Position numbers and translations under genes: made by a program
Notes under the pieces: model-generated
The model's input: the letters and a program-made list of their open reading frames with translations, nothing else
Databases searched by the model: none
Told to the model about the DNA's origin: nothing
Origin: Paenibacillus sp.
GTDB taxonomy: Bacteria; Bacillota; Bacilli; Paenibacillales; YIM-B00363
Assembly (NCBI RefSeq): GCF_031177825.1
Contig: NZ_JAPSKE010000004.1
Coordinates: 124,001 to 188,000, forward strand
Direction of reading: 5' to 3'
Length of the DNA stretch: 64,000 nt
Shown here: positions 25,548 to 35,400 of the stretch, piece after piece
Position numbering within the stretch: position 1 is the first letter of the stretch
Layout: each line of letters opens with the position of its first letter

Positions 25548-25618
25548 CCAATTATTCACAAATCGAATCGCGCTGTCAAGTCCTCGACTGCGACGTTTAT
25601 CGCGTAGATGCGGCACCA

Positions 25619-25648
25619 CGAAAAAGAGGTAGCAAAAGTCGCTACCTC
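25619..25648 (-). terminator. Terminator of the enolase-superfamily gene
   Basis: Arms GAGGTAGC and GCTACCTC, loop AAAAGTC, followed by TTTTTCGTG on the minus strand, 30 bases after the stop. Confidence 0.88.
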
Positions 25649-25678
25649 GTAAGTATGCTGGACCAAGACGGCTATACA

Positions 25679-26830
25679 TTATTCACTCTTCCAACCGCCT
25701 TGAGTGACTTGATAGGTGAACAGATCGTCGTCGAAATCTAGCCCGAATCCCGCTTTCGGCGGAACGTAGAACTTCCCCTCTTCCACGGAATAAGCGCTTG
25801 CGTCCATCCCTTGGATCGTAATGTCATCCCATTCCACGAACTGAAACCCTTGGATGGCGGCCGATAGATGCCCCGTTGCATAAATGCCGTAGGCGTTCCC
25901 ATAGCAATGAGGCGCCGTGAACAAACCATGTTCATCCAGCTTCCCGCCAAGCTCCAGCCAATGGGTAAAGCCGGGATGGATAATATCGTATTGCAGCACG
26001 TCCACGTATCCCTGCGTGGCCCAGTCGATCAAGCGCGGGGAGGCATCCCCTTCTCCGTCCGCGATCAGCACCCTCTGATCCCGTTCCTTCAGCCACGTCT
26101 TCAAGTCTTTGTACAATTCATTGTCCTCGTGGAACATTTCTTCGATCCAGTACAACCCGACGTCCGATAAAGCGGTCAGCACTTGCTTCGTCAGGTTAAG
26201 ATTGTACCCATTGTTCGCGTCGATCATCAGCTTCCCGTTCGGGCCGGCGACTTCCCTGACGCCTTCCACGATCGCGATATCCCGTCTCGTCCCTTCCATC
26301 AACGGCATATGCATCCCGCCGCGGCCCACCTTGATCTTGAAGTTGCGATGTCCCTTCGCGTATCCTTGTTTGGCTTCTTCCTGAATGAGCTTTACCGCAT
26401 CCTTGTCGTCGGTAAGATGCAAATCGTCGAAGTAGAGGGAAGTGTCGTAACATGGAACGGCCAACCCGCTAGGGGACGGATTGCGATTTCCCCGGACCAG
26501 TTCGTACACCGGTTGATTCCACCTGCGTCCTAACCAATCCAATAGCGGGTATTCGAGACCGATCCGGTAAGGCTCGACAATTTTCCCGCTCTCGTCGAAG
26601 AAGTCTCGAACGCTCCTCCCTACGCACTTGTCCGCCTGCTCCTTCGTAATGTGCGAGGCACCATACGCCGTCTTGCCGTCGATCGTGATTCGAACAAGGC
26701 TCACTTGGCAGGCTTTGCCGTGAACGCCTAGTCTGGCGTTCGCCCCGGCGCTGCGCGCCCGCTCCCCGTGCAGTTTTGCGAATTCGATCTTCTCGACGAC
26801 CCAATCTTGATCGATCCCTGACAGATTCAT
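25679..26830 (-). CDS. Enolase-superfamily enzyme, mandelate racemase/muconate-lactonizing type
   Basis: A 383-residue cytosolic enzyme with an N-terminal cap and a C-terminal barrel. Superfamily members abstract a proton alpha to a carboxylate; many dehydrate or isomerise sugar acids. Key positions seen: KIKVG with Lys165/Lys167 as the base, metal ligands Asp204 (MIDANNGYN), Glu230 (YWIEEMF) and the acidic site at 258-260 (ADGEG), plus a late His308 (APHCYGN). The sequence does not tell which acid is used. It is a single gene with its own terminator. The promoter region may include the palindrome at 26937. Confidence 0.88.
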   Translation of the reverse strand: MNLSGIDQDWVVEKIEFAKLHGERARSAGANARLGVHGKACQVSLVRITIDGKTAYGASHITKEQADKCVGRSVRDFFDESGKIVEPYRIGLEYPLLDWLGRRWNQPVYELVRGNRNPSPSGLAVPCYDTSLYFDDLHLTDDKDAVKLIQEEAKQGYAKGHRNFKIKVGRGGMHMPLMEGTRRDIAIVEGVREVAGPNGKLMIDANNGYNLNLTKQVLTALSDVGLYWIEEMFHEDNELYKDLKTWLKERDQRVLIADGEGDASPRLIDWATQGYVDVLQYDIIHPGFTHWLELGGKLDEHGLFTAPHCYGNAYGIYATGHLSAAIQGFQFVEWDDITIQGMDASAYSVEEGKFYVPPKAGFGLDFDDDLFTYQVTQGGWKSE

Positions 26831-26936
26831 TTCGACCCCGCTCCCTCATGAATAAACTAATGAATGATGATTCCTCGTTCATACTCCGATTCCCCAGGCG
26901 TCTTCCCCACCAGTTTATTAAATAGGCCGTTTCTTT

Positions 26937-26953
26937 ATTGGAATTATACCAAT
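26937..26953. promoter_or_regulatory. Palindrome over a possible -10 box
   Basis: ATTGG, seven bases, CCAAT. The minus-strand reading contains TATAAT, so an operator overlapping the promoter of the enolase-superfamily gene is possible. Confidence 0.4.
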
Positions 26954-27171
26954 TCTTCCAGCATCCGTCGATTTGTTCGCCTCGGCCATGCTTCCATACA
27001 TGTTGCGCATGGACGATCGCTTTCTTTTACGTCTGCAAGTCTATGCGGTCAAATAAATAATGGCGCTGAAGCTCGCCTCTTTCCAAATCCCCGATCTTCA
27101 TCAACAGGTTCTAACTCCCCGACTTTTGCGAGATTAGGGGGAAGCCGCGCCTTACGATTGGAAAAGAAAAA

Positions 27172-27204
27172 TGAAAAAGCCTCGGATCAGTCTGATCCGA
27201 GGCT
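27172..27204 (-). terminator. Terminator of the 27.2 kb gene
   Basis: Twelve-base arms AGCCTCGGATCA and TGATCCGAGGCT, loop GTC, then TTTTTCATTTTT on the minus strand. Confidence 0.93.
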
Positions 27205-27247
27205 CTTCCTAAACGCTTAGATTCCACACATTATTTTCAATCGCTTA

Positions 27248-27721
27248 TTACTGATTCAAGCCAAGCGCGTACCGTCGAGCGTACTGTGCAAGCAAGAAGC
27301 AGAAGGAACGGTTGTGCGCAATGAAAAACGAAGACAGATCGTACCGATTGCGTTCGGGCTCAAACGTGATAAGAATGCGGTGTCGCATTCGATCCATAAG
27401 AAACTCAACAAATCGTCGCGTTTCTTTCGAGTGGAGGACTGTAACATAAGCGTACAAAGAGTGATCCTCCGGTTCGTCCTTAAGGCTTACCCCAGCGCAA
27501 GAAAACTCGGTTTTTACGTTCATGCCCCATAACTGCTGCAGCGCCGGAAGCAGCTCTTCGTCGACTTGCGTGCAACCGAAATCGACGAGTTGTTTCGGGC
27601 TCCTCTTCAACTTGGGGAGATCGACCCATCGGGCCAATTCCCCCTCCCTCCGAAGCCAGCGCTGAGGCGCATGTCGGCTGATCGTCAGTTCTTCGCCGGA
27701 GAACGGATGATGAGCAGTCAT
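27248..27721 (-). CDS. Protein of unknown function
   Basis: A 157-residue soluble protein I do not recognise. It has a central WGMNVKTEFSCAGVSLKDEP stretch, a DHSLYAYVTVLH strand and a long C-terminal helix FLLAQYARRYALGL. One Cys (SCAG), no signal peptide. The start at 27721 has GGGAGG eight bases upstream; a GTG two codons earlier is less likely. It is followed by a strong terminator. It stands between the Zur-controlled rpmG and the enolase-superfamily gene but has its own signals, so no link is claimed. Confidence 0.72.
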   Translation of the reverse strand: MTAHHPFSGEELTISRHAPQRWLRREGELARWVDLPKLKRSPKQLVDFGCTQVDEELLPALQQLWGMNVKTEFSCAGVSLKDEPEDHSLYAYVTVLHSKETRRFVEFLMDRMRHRILITFEPERNRYDLSSFFIAHNRSFCFLLAQYARRYALGLNQ

Positions 27722-27751
27722 AAACACTACCTCCCGTTGTACTGCCGTAAA

Positions 27752-27787
27752 TGAAAAGCATTCGGACCTTAACGGGGTTCGAATGCT
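27752..27787 (-). terminator. Terminator of rpmG
   Basis: Arms AGCATTCG and CGAATGCT around a 15-base loop, followed by TTTTCAT on the minus strand, about 20 bases after the rpmG stop. Confidence 0.75.
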
Positions 27788-27806
27788 CCTGGTATTCGTT
27801 TTACGA

Positions 27807-27956
27807 TTACCGCGTTTCGCGATGGATCGTATATTTTTTCAAACGCGGACTGTACTTTCTCATTTCTAATCGCCCCGGATGCGTCCTCTTATTCTTCGAC
27901 GTCGTGTAGTTCCGATCGCCGCATTCTGTGCATGCCAAAGTAACGACAACTCTCAC
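27807..27956 (-). CDS. rpmG: 50S ribosomal protein L33, zinc-sparing form
   Basis: A 49-residue ribosomal protein of the large subunit: [47 protein letters not shown]. The first CxxC (CTEC) is present but the second (YCPRC in zinc-binding forms) is replaced by YSPRL, as in the RpmGA-type paralogue of Bacillus subtilis that does not need zinc. The GTG start (27956) has GGAGGG seven bases upstream; the upstream ATG extension is rejected. Zur control is indicated by a box directly downstream of a strong promoter. This is expected to replace zinc-containing L33 during zinc shortage and so free zinc. Confidence 0.95.
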   Translation of the reverse strand: MRVVVTLACTECGDRNYTTSKNKRTHPGRLEMRKYSPRLKKYTIHRETR

Positions 27957-27996
27957 GGGTAATCCCTCCGCTTTTCTAAATAATCCATTCACTTAA

Positions 27997-28011
27997 TCGT
28001 AATTGTTACGA
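27997..28011. promoter_or_regulatory. Zur box of rpmG
   Basis: TCGTAATTGTTACGA closely matches the Bacillus Zur box core TCGTAATnATTACGA. It lies just after the -10 box, so bound Zur would block transcription. Confidence 0.88.
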
Positions 28012-28015
28012 TTTA

Positions 28016-28044
28016 ATTGTAGTGTCTGCATCCCTTATTGTCAA
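28016..28044 (-). promoter_or_regulatory. rpmG promoter
   Basis: TTGACA (28039-28044), a 17-base gap and TACAAT (28016-28021) on the minus strand: a near-consensus sigma-A promoter. Confidence 0.85.
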
Positions 28045-28133
28045 TGACTATCGCGAGCTGCTTTTTTTCTCAAGTGGACGCCCGATCGGGGCGAGAACCA
28101 CTCTTCCTACGCATTCTTCGATGTTTTAGCGTG

Positions 28134-28479
28134 CTAATCGCGTATTGGGCGGGGTCCATGCCTAACTAAACAAGCGCATTTTGCAAAACGATGCGATTTC
28201 GCAGAATCCATGCTGCTGCCCATTCCGACTACCGCCAACGCGTCGTCGCTCCAAGGGCCTGGGTGAACTAACTCCCCATCAATAAAGCTCAGTACCTCGC
28301 GACTGCCGTAATAACGCGTGAACGCTGGGCGTCCACGGACCCGATGGCCGAAACACCTTGTTCCCATTGCGACGGACGGACTTTTCGGAAGAAAGTATGA
28401 TTTCGTCGTTCCCCAATTTTTGAATACCCCGACCATAGTGAATGTGATTTTCCATAGACCCGGTAGACAACGCCTCCAT
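28134..28479 (-). pseudogene. Remnant of an aminoglycoside phosphotransferase family gene
   Basis: One frame gives NKVFRPSGPWTPSVHALLRQ, another, continuing downstream, gives SREVLSFIDGE and GPWSDDALAVVGMGSSMDS. Together these match the N-terminal lobe of APH-family kinases (VRRPxGPWTPAVHALLRHL, then GREVLSFIPG). A stretch of about 25 residues between them and everything past residue 110, including the catalytic HGDxxxxN loop, is missing. An intact family member is present at 53073. Confidence 0.72.
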
Positions 28480-28538
28480 TGTCGTAATATTTTTATCTTA
28501 TCAAGAAACTTGCACGATATGGCAGCTCCCCGATAAGC

Positions 28539-29348
28539 TTAGCGATCTTTTCGACGGGCGACATGGAGAACAGCGCCCCAGTGGCGACGAACCGACTTTT
28601 CCGGGCGACTCTCCAAGCGAACTTTGATTTCGTTGAAAAGCTTATGGCGCTTCCATTCCTCCATAAGGATGTGCCCGGAGAAGGTTTCGAGGAGTGTAAT
28701 GTACTCGTCAGCACGATACATGCGCTCCCAATCGAAATGCCGGACGTGAACCATCTCGAACAGGCCGCTTCTCTCGATCTCATCCCTTTGCTCGAGAAGT
28801 TCCCCGGGCCGCGGCCAATCGTTATTGTCCACCAATTCACCTTCGCCGATCTCATAGTAAACGGTTTGAATTTCACGGAAGAACGGGTCCCCATCATCCG
28901 GAAAAACGTGATCTGCGTTCCAAAATGCCAAGTGTCCGCCGGGACGAAGGATCTGCCATGCCTTATTGTACTTCACTTGGGGATCGACCCATCGCCAAGC
29001 GGTTGCGGCGAATACCAGATCAAACCGACTCTCTGCCTCCGGTTGCCACCCTTCGAAGCTCTCATTTATTACGGTAACGTCCATTCCGACGAGGTTTTGG
29101 CGTGCGATTTTTGCGAGCTCGGCGCCAAGTTCTATGCAAGTCATTGTAAAGCCCCGATTGGCTAACGGAAGAGTGGCCTTTCCTGTAGCGCAACCGACTT
29201 CCAACAAACGATCGCCCGGTTGCAAATTTGTCACATGGATGACATCGTCGAATAACGGTTCCGGGTAATCCGGGCGCGCTTGCTGATAAATATTCGCGGC
29301 TTGTTCAAATGACTCGCGCAACTTTTTGTTATCTTTTTTCGCGTGCAT
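28539..29348 (-). CDS. Class I SAM-dependent methyltransferase
   Basis: A 269-residue cytosolic enzyme. SAM-binding motif I is LLEVGCATGKATLPLANRGF (residues about 48-67), followed by the acidic strand end TCIELGAELAKIA, the DLVFAATAWRWVDP motif of the methyltransferase-11/25 group and the post-motif LRPGGHLAFWN. It opens with the family's SFEQAANIYQQARPDYPEPL. Substrate unknown. The gene is single; a phosphotransferase remnant lies directly downstream. Confidence 0.92.
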   Translation of the reverse strand: MHAKKDNKKLRESFEQAANIYQQARPDYPEPLFDDVIHVTNLQPGDRLLEVGCATGKATLPLANRGFTMTCIELGAELAKIARQNLVGMDVTVINESFEGWQPEAESRFDLVFAATAWRWVDPQVKYNKAWQILRPGGHLAFWNADHVFPDDGDPFFREIQTVYYEIGEGELVDNNDWPRPGELLEQRDEIERSGLFEMVHVRHFDWERMYRADEYITLLETFSGHILMEEWKRHKLFNEIKVRLESRPEKSVRRHWGAVLHVARRKDR

Positions 29349-29454
29349 CGTACCACATTCTCCCCTCGGAAACCCATGGGTTTCTCCACAGTCTACAATA
29401 GGGTCTAATTCTTGTCGCCCATTAATTAACGGGGCTAGTACGTGTCACCCAAAC

Positions 29455-30366
29455 TTACGGATTGCTTTTTGTAAGCGTTCCCCGTGCCTCGCGATTCGCG
29501 TCGCGGACCAACAACGTCATGAATCGTTCGGCTACCTTGCTTCGATATCGCTCCTTCCAGTACACGAGTCCGATCTGCCGTCTCATCGACGGTTCAGAGA
29601 TCGGTATCGCGACGAGAGGATCGCGCAAATAAAGGTCTAGCAACGTCTTGGAAAGAATCGACACGCCGACACCTGCTTCGACAAGCTGAAAGACGGATTC
29701 GATCGCGCTCGTTTCGATCTTCGGACGGATCGTCACCCCTGTCCCGTCCCCGATCTTATCAATCATTTTGCGACAACGATGCGTCTGCGGGAAGAGGACG
29801 AGCGATTGCTTTCCCAATTCCTCAAAGGTAACTTTCCCCGCTGCTGCTAAGAGGCTGTCTTTCTTCGTCACCGCATAGAAGTCCTCGCTGTACAAGGGCA
29901 CCGTCTCGACTCTATCATCGTCCGCCGGAAGGATCGTAACCGCAAAATCGAGGTCCATCCGAAGCAACGGTTCCATAACGTCCTGGAACGCGTGCAACCT
30001 TATATCGATCCCCGGGTGTTCGCGACAAAACGGAATCAGCATTCTCGACACCCATTCGTTCATCTCGCCGTAAAGCGTCCCGATGGCGAGCGTGCCGCTC
30101 TCGGCCTCCTCCAAATCCCTGATCGCATTCCTAGCGCCATGTAAAGCGCTGAACATGTCGACGCCGTACTTTCGTAAAATCCGCCCGGCTTCGGTGAGGA
30201 CGACCCTCTTTCCGATCCGGTCGAACAGGGGCACCCCCAAGTCCTGCTCCAGAAGCCTGATCTGATAACTCAAGGTAGGCTGGGATGTATTCAAACGCTC
30301 TGCTGCGCGGGTGAAATGAAGCGTGTCGCACACCGTTAAAAAGCTTTCGAGTTGCTTGATTTCCAT
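29455..30366 (-). CDS. LysR family transcriptional regulator
   Basis: A 303-residue regulator with the N-terminal winged helix typical of the family (IKQLESFLTVCDTLHFTRAA, ERLNTSQPTLSYQIRLLEQD) and a periplasmic-binding-like inducer domain from about residue 90. It is divergent from the TehA-like transporter gene 140 bases away, the usual layout in which the LysR protein activates the neighbour and represses itself. The inverted repeat at 30421-30447 is the best candidate binding site. Inducer unknown. Confidence 0.94.
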   Translation of the reverse strand: MEIKQLESFLTVCDTLHFTRAAERLNTSQPTLSYQIRLLEQDLGVPLFDRIGKRVVLTEAGRILRKYGVDMFSALHGARNAIRDLEEAESGTLAIGTLYGEMNEWVSRMLIPFCREHPGIDIRLHAFQDVMEPLLRMDLDFAVTILPADDDRVETVPLYSEDFYAVTKKDSLLAAAGKVTFEELGKQSLVLFPQTHRCRKMIDKIGDGTGVTIRPKIETSAIESVFQLVEAGVGVSILSKTLLDLYLRDPLVAIPISEPSMRRQIGLVYWKERYRSKVAERFMTLLVRDANREARGTLTKSNP

Positions 30367-30420
30367 TCTGATCCCTCCATATCCGATGCCGCCATATCAT
30401 TCGATATAATTTTTAAATCA

Positions 30421-30447
30421 TTATCATCGAAACGATAGTATTGATAA
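30421..30447. promoter_or_regulatory. Candidate LysR binding site
   Basis: TTATCA, 15 bases, TGATAA, between the divergent lysR and tehA-like genes. Fits the dyad position of a LysR-type recognition site but was not compared with known sites. Confidence 0.45.
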
Positions 30448-30505
30448 ATCGATTATAGAACGTAAAATAATTACAGGCAACAACATACAAGAACGGAGGA
30501 TCTTT

Positions 30506-31486
30506 ATGAATATTATCAAGCAAAAGCTTCGCAATGTACCGGCAGCTCCTGCCTCTTATTTCGCCATGACGCTAGGTTTGGCGGAAACCGGTAACGCGTT
30601 GCGGCTAGCAGGTCCTAGCTGGGAACTTCCCTTGTGGTGCGGAGAGCTATTCGAAGGGGCGGCGGTTTTATCTTGGGGTTGGTGGTTGTTGCTCTATATC
30701 AATAAATGGATCTCCCATCGTCAGACCGCATTGCAGGAATGGAGGGACCCCGTTCAATCTTCATTTATTGCGTTGCTCCCGGAGTCGATGATTTTGATAG
30801 CATTGGTCTGCGACCCCTACCATGCCGAGACGGCCCGAGCGTTATTTTGGGTTGGATCCGCGGCAAACCTTATATATGCCGCCTATCGGGTTTCCAGCAC
30901 TTGGACCTTACCTCGCTCCGGGTCGCAGATCACCCCGTCCTTGCTGCTTCCGTTTTCCGCCAGCGTGTTGGTTAACGCTCTTGCAGCCGGACTGCTCGGT
31001 TACGAAACCTACGGACGGATGGTATTCGGAGTAGGGGTCATCTCCTGGCTCATTTTAGACTCCGTTCTGCTTCAACAACTGATGAACGGCGGGCTCGAGG
31101 TGAAAGTAAGAAACGTCATGGGCATATATATGGCTCCCGCGGCCATCGCCCTCGTCGCGTACCAAGTGCTCGGCGGCGGCTCGTCCGACCTTGTCACCCT
31201 TGCGTTAGCCGGATATTCTTTGTTTCAAATCGTCGCTTTGCTGCTATCCTATCGATGGCTTCGAAAGCAAGCATTCGCACCGGGTTATTGGGCTTACACA
31301 TTCGGTGTAGCCACCGTTGCGCAAGGGTACCTTCTCATGACGCAACCGCATACGACGCTCGGATATGTCGCTGCGGCGCTTCTATCCGCTTCCGTCGTGC
31401 TAACGCTTCTCGTAACGGTCGGCACATTTTCGCTTATGAGATCCGGAACTTACTTTCCAGTTGTTTCCCCTCACAAAGCCGCGTAA
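30506..31486 (+). CDS. TDT family (TehA/SLAC1-like) transporter
   Basis: A 326-residue polytopic membrane protein with about ten transmembrane segments, resembling the tellurite-resistance/dicarboxylate transporter family: it opens PAAPASYFAMTLGLAETGNA, the usual start of TehA-type anion channels. Family members pass anions such as malate, sulfite or tellurite-related species. The divergent LysR gene probably controls it. A ribosome site ACGGAGGA lies ahead of the ATG. Function in this organism is an inference. Confidence 0.85.
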   Translation: MNIIKQKLRNVPAAPASYFAMTLGLAETGNALRLAGPSWELPLWCGELFEGAAVLSWGWWLLLYINKWISHRQTALQEWRDPVQSSFIALLPESMILIALVCDPYHAETARALFWVGSAANLIYAAYRVSSTWTLPRSGSQITPSLLLPFSASVLVNALAAGLLGYETYGRMVFGVGVISWLILDSVLLQQLMNGGLEVKVRNVMGIYMAPAAIALVAYQVLGGGSSDLVTLALAGYSLFQIVALLLSYRWLRKQAFAPGYWAYTFGVATVAQGYLLMTQPHTTLGYVAAALLSASVVLTLLVTVGTFSLMRSGTYFPVVSPHKAA

Positions 31487-31540
31487 TTCGCATGTCGACG
31501 CTGCTCTTTAGTACCGCATTCCTAGCGGGTGTAATCGAAA

Positions 31541-31575
31541 AAAGTTCTTGTCGTCCGACGGGACGACAAGAACTA
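31541..31575 (-). terminator. Strong hairpin on the minus strand
   Basis: Fourteen-base arms AGTTCTTGTCGTCC and GGACGACAAGAACT with a four-base loop, followed by TTTTTTCG on the minus strand. It is 170-200 bases past the stop of the DUF4871 gene and probably ends that transcript. Confidence 0.88.
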
Positions 31576-31744
31576 TCTCCTACCCTTATCGCGGTCACCT
31601 ACCGATTCCGTAGGAATGGGACAGAGGTGTACACTGCCACGGATGAAATCGAAGGTGCCGCCCCTGCAAACGACAATCAGGATATAGACATTTTTTCGCA
31701 TGTCGATGCGCCTGAGGTCAAAAAGACGCTCGCGACATGATCAG

Positions 31745-32206
31745 TTACTGCCCGCCCGTCTGCAGCTTTGCTTCCACGATGACGCTCGCGAAGCGCTTGC
31801 CGTCGAAATAAGCGTCCAACTGCCACATTCCGGGCTCGGGAAGTTCGATGGAAGACGGAGCGTGTCCGTCGGCTCCGTTATTCGGTCCGCCGATCGAGGC
31901 GGGGAAATCCAACGGGAACGGATTAATTTTTTCGCCTGTCGCCAAGTTCACCGCTTCGGCACTAAACTTTCCGCCCAACTCATCTTCCGTACCCCAGAAA
32001 TGCCACATGTGCTTGTTGGGTTTTCCCGCGACAAATTCGGGTCCTAGAAGCCCCATCTTGCCCTCGATCCCCTGCATCACCGCCCCTGTGCCCGTCGTAA
32101 AGAAAGGGCTGGCGTCGGCTTCGATGCCAGCCTCCTGCGATTCGTTGCAGCCGCTCAGAACCATCAAAATCGCAGCAATCACAAGGCTAGAAATAAAAAT
32201 CCTCAA
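31745..32206 (-). CDS. DUF4871-like lipoprotein
   Basis: A 153-residue lipoprotein. The N-terminus FISSLVIAAILMVLSGC is a type II signal with lipobox LSGC (Cys20). The body, with KPNKHMWHFWGTEDELGGKF and GGPNNGADGHAPSSIELPEP plus a PGMWQLDAYFDGK strand, fits the DUF4871/YhfM-like group seen in Bacillales. It is likely a membrane-anchored immunoglobulin-like protein outside the cell. Function not established. Confidence 0.78.
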   Translation of the reverse strand: MRIFISSLVIAAILMVLSGCNESQEAGIEADASPFFTTGTGAVMQGIEGKMGLLGPEFVAGKPNKHMWHFWGTEDELGGKFSAEAVNLATGEKINPFPLDFPASIGGPNNGADGHAPSSIELPEPGMWQLDAYFDGKRFASVIVEAKLQTGGQ

Positions 32207-32411
32207 TTTCGGATCCCCCTCGCTATCATACTATTGCTCGTACTGACGAATTCACCTCAAATAAGGTATACCCGTTGTTTCCCAAGTGCGCCAGTGCCAC
32301 AATAACTATCCTATGCCGACAACCATTATTACCCAACCGGGCACTTACCGTTCTCGTGATTCAGACACCCGGAGAAGTCAACAAAACCGAACCTTCGTCA
32401 CAGCGGACGAA

Positions 32412-32449
32412 TGAAAAAGGAAGTGCCCGGGAGAACCTCGGGCACTTCC
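32412..32449 (-). terminator. Terminator of the heparinase-type operon
   Basis: Arms GGAAGTGCCCG and CGGGCACTTCC with a nine-base loop, then TTTTTCAT on the minus strand, 26 bases past the lyase stop. Confidence 0.92.
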
Positions 32450-32474
32450 AATCTGTGTCGATCGATGGGAACTA

Positions 32475-35400
32475 TTATTTCAGCAGCGCCTCCGCGTCGC
32501 GAAGAAGGATGGCGGCCGCATCCTCGGCGATGTGCTTGCCCGATTGCGCGCGGAGCTCCGCAATCAAGGCGTGCAGCTGGCCGCTCTCGATTTTCGCATG
32601 CAGCGAGTTGGCGACGCCCACATTATCGATTCGGCCTTGCGCCAGAAATTCGTCCGTCAGCGCCTGCAGCGTCTCTAAGCTTGCTTCCGTCGTGAACGAC
32701 GCTTCGGCCATCGCGACATTGCCTGCGGCATCGGCGACGCTTACCGCCAACCGATGCGTCCCGAGCGGCAGAGTATACAGCGACAGCGGTTGATCCGTCT
32801 GCAGCGACTTGCCGTCCAGCGTCATCGCCAACGACTCCGGTGCCGCGCCCGATCCCGCATCCGCAATGCCGACGACCCAATCCGCCGGCAGAACAACGGC
32901 GGAAGACGCGTAACCGCCGTACACGTTCAGCGTAACGGTCGGCGCGTTAGCGTCCAGGGCGAACGAGAGGTCCCGGGCGTCCTCGACGCCTCCCGCATCG
33001 CTGCGGGAACGGTATTGCACGCGATACTCTCCGTCCGCGGCGAACGTCGTCGGCTGCACGTACGGACGCCATGCGTCCTCGCCTTCCAAGCGGTACTCCG
33101 TCACGGTCTCCGCCGACGCGTCTTCGACGGTCAGCGTCAGCGTCACCGGCTCCGTATACCACCCGTTCAGACCGGTCGGCTCGCTAGGGGACAACGACGC
33201 AACGGTCGTCGGCGGTTCCGGGGGAGCTTCCGCCTCGACGATGCGCAAGTACGGCGCGGTCCCGCTGCGCTCCCGGCTGTGAATGTTCGTGGCCAGTCCT
33301 CGATGCTCCGGCGCGTGCGTGAGCACGAATTGCACTGTCTCCCCGGCCGCCCGCCGCTGTGCGACGTACGACGTCACGTCCATCTCGACCCATTGCACCG
33401 TGTTGTTTACGGGCGCCGTCGCCAGCCGTTCGCCGGTCGCAGGCTTCGTTGCCCAAGTCACCGTGCGTTCCTCCCACTCGCCGTCGCCGGCGTACGCGGA
33501 CAACACCGTTTCCGTGCCCGCCGTATCGTTGACCCCGACGTACAGGAACAGCTTCGCGGACTCGATATCCCCGGCGATCGCGGACAAGTCGAACCGCATC
33601 AGCCCCTCGCGGTGATAGTCCGCATTCGCGTCGCGCTTCACTGTGAGCGACGTCGCGCCGCCGTAATTTTGCGCCGCGAACGACCCGCCGCGAACGAACG
33701 CGTCCGCCTGCGGCGACACTCGGATCGATCCGTCGGTCACCGTCAAGCGGAAGGCGCCGACGACCGCGTAGCCGTCTTCGATCGCCTCGACGCTGACAAT
33801 CGCCGACCCGGGCCCGACGCCGGCAACGAGTCCGTCGCTCCCGACGGTCGCTACTGCCGGATCCGATGTCGCATACCGGAGCGCCAGCGACTCGATCGGC
33901 GCCGCGGAGCCGTCGGAACGAAACGCCTGTACGGCGAGCCGGATCGATTGCCCCACAGAAATCGAATCCGAAGGCGCGCCGACCGACAACTCGGCCAAGC
34001 GCACGGGCTTGACGATGTCGGGGAGACCTTCCATATATACCTCCGTAATGCTGTTCCAATGATTGCTCGTATTGCCGTACCCTACGATGCGGACGAACCG
34101 CGCGTCTACGGGCTCGAAGGCGAACCGTTCGAAGCCGCTCGTCGTCCCGCTGCTTTGCCCGCTGTAGACGGTCGTCCATTGCTGCGCATCGCCGGACGCG
34201 AGAATGTCGAATCGCGTAGAACGCCGGTCCCCGCTGTAGAACGCGATATCGACGTAGTCGACCGTCCGCGCCTGGCCGAGGTCGTATTGAATCCATTGCC
34301 CCGCGCCCTCGGCGGACCATCGCGTATTCCAATTGCCGTCGATCGTATTGAGCGGCACGTTGCCGTCATGCGCGCTCGCCGTTACGACGTCGCTCGTCGC
34401 GGACGCCGGCCGGACGAAATGGATGCGATATTCTACGGCCGATGCAGGGTCTACCGCCGATTCGACGCGGACGACCGCCGTTCCCGGCAGCGTCTGCACA
34501 GGCACGATCTCGACAACGTCGGACGCATCCGCAGCCCACGCGCCGACGACCGGTACAGGGGCGCCTTCCTCCGGCGCAGGGAGATGGTACGTGAACGTGT
34601 CGGGCCGGAACGACGCCAGCGGGGCGCCGTCGATCGTCAGGCCGGCGAGCGCCGCCTTAGGCGCGGGATCGACCGCCCATTCGGCCAGCGGGATGGCCGT
34701 CGGCCGATCCGTCGGCGCCTCCTCCCACGGGAGGAGCGGCGTGAAGCGGATCGCGAGCCGCAGCGCGCCGACGTTCTCCGCGCGCACGGTCAGCTTGTTC
34801 AGCGCGTTCGTCGCCTGACCCTCGGGGTTCGGGGACGTCGGCAGCGGCTCCGCCTTCCGCACGTGGAACGCCGCGTCGGTCGGCGCGACGAGCTCCGCGT
34901 ACAGCCGCTGCTCCCCGTCGCGCAGGACGGCGGCACGACCGTTCTCGATCACGTCGATGTCCGCTGTCGTGTGCATGAACCAGTAGACGTCGCCGGGCGT
35001 GCGCAGGGCGACTTCGTCCTGCACCCAGACGTGGCGGCGTTCGTCCGTAAGCGCGATCCCCCGTTTCGCTTCCGTCGCTTGATCGGCGTACCCGTCGGTC
35101 AAGTCCGCGATCATGAACGCATGCGACGGTGACGACTCCGCGCGCACGATGGCCGCTTTGCCGTCGACGCGCTGCCCCGGAGCCGCGTTGGGCTGCAGCA
35201 CAAGCGTATTTTGACCCTCTGTACGGATCCGATAGTACGCGGTGCGCCCGGCGCCGAAATAATCCGGGAGATTGTAATTGTCGGACCCGAGCTCCGTTGC
35301 CCAGCGTACGCCGAGCGCATCCAGCACGAACGTCCCCAAATCCAAGTGATTATGGTTCCATGCGTTGTTGCCGCCTTTGAACCCGACGAAGGCGGCGTAA

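Larger units (their letters stand above)
26831..27247. other. Intergenic region with palindrome
   Basis: No gene supported. It includes the inverted repeat ATTGGAATTATACCAAT (26937-26953), which contains a TATAAT on the minus strand about 110 bases before the enolase-superfamily start, and the terminator at 27172. Weak reading frames here look non-coding. Confidence 0.5.

Noticed and set aside
31580..31740. Plus-strand frame ending in PEVKKTLAT
   Set aside because: No ribosome site or recognised similarity, and it extends back through the tehA-like gene and a terminator hairpin.
33184..34332. 382-codon second minus-strand frame inside the lyase
   Set aside because: Arg/Gly-rich low-complexity shadow of the real frame.
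32754..35132. 792-codon open frame on the plus strand
   Set aside because: It lies wholly inside the minus-strand lyase gene, is very Arg-rich and has no domain pattern: a shadow caused by GC-rich codon bias.
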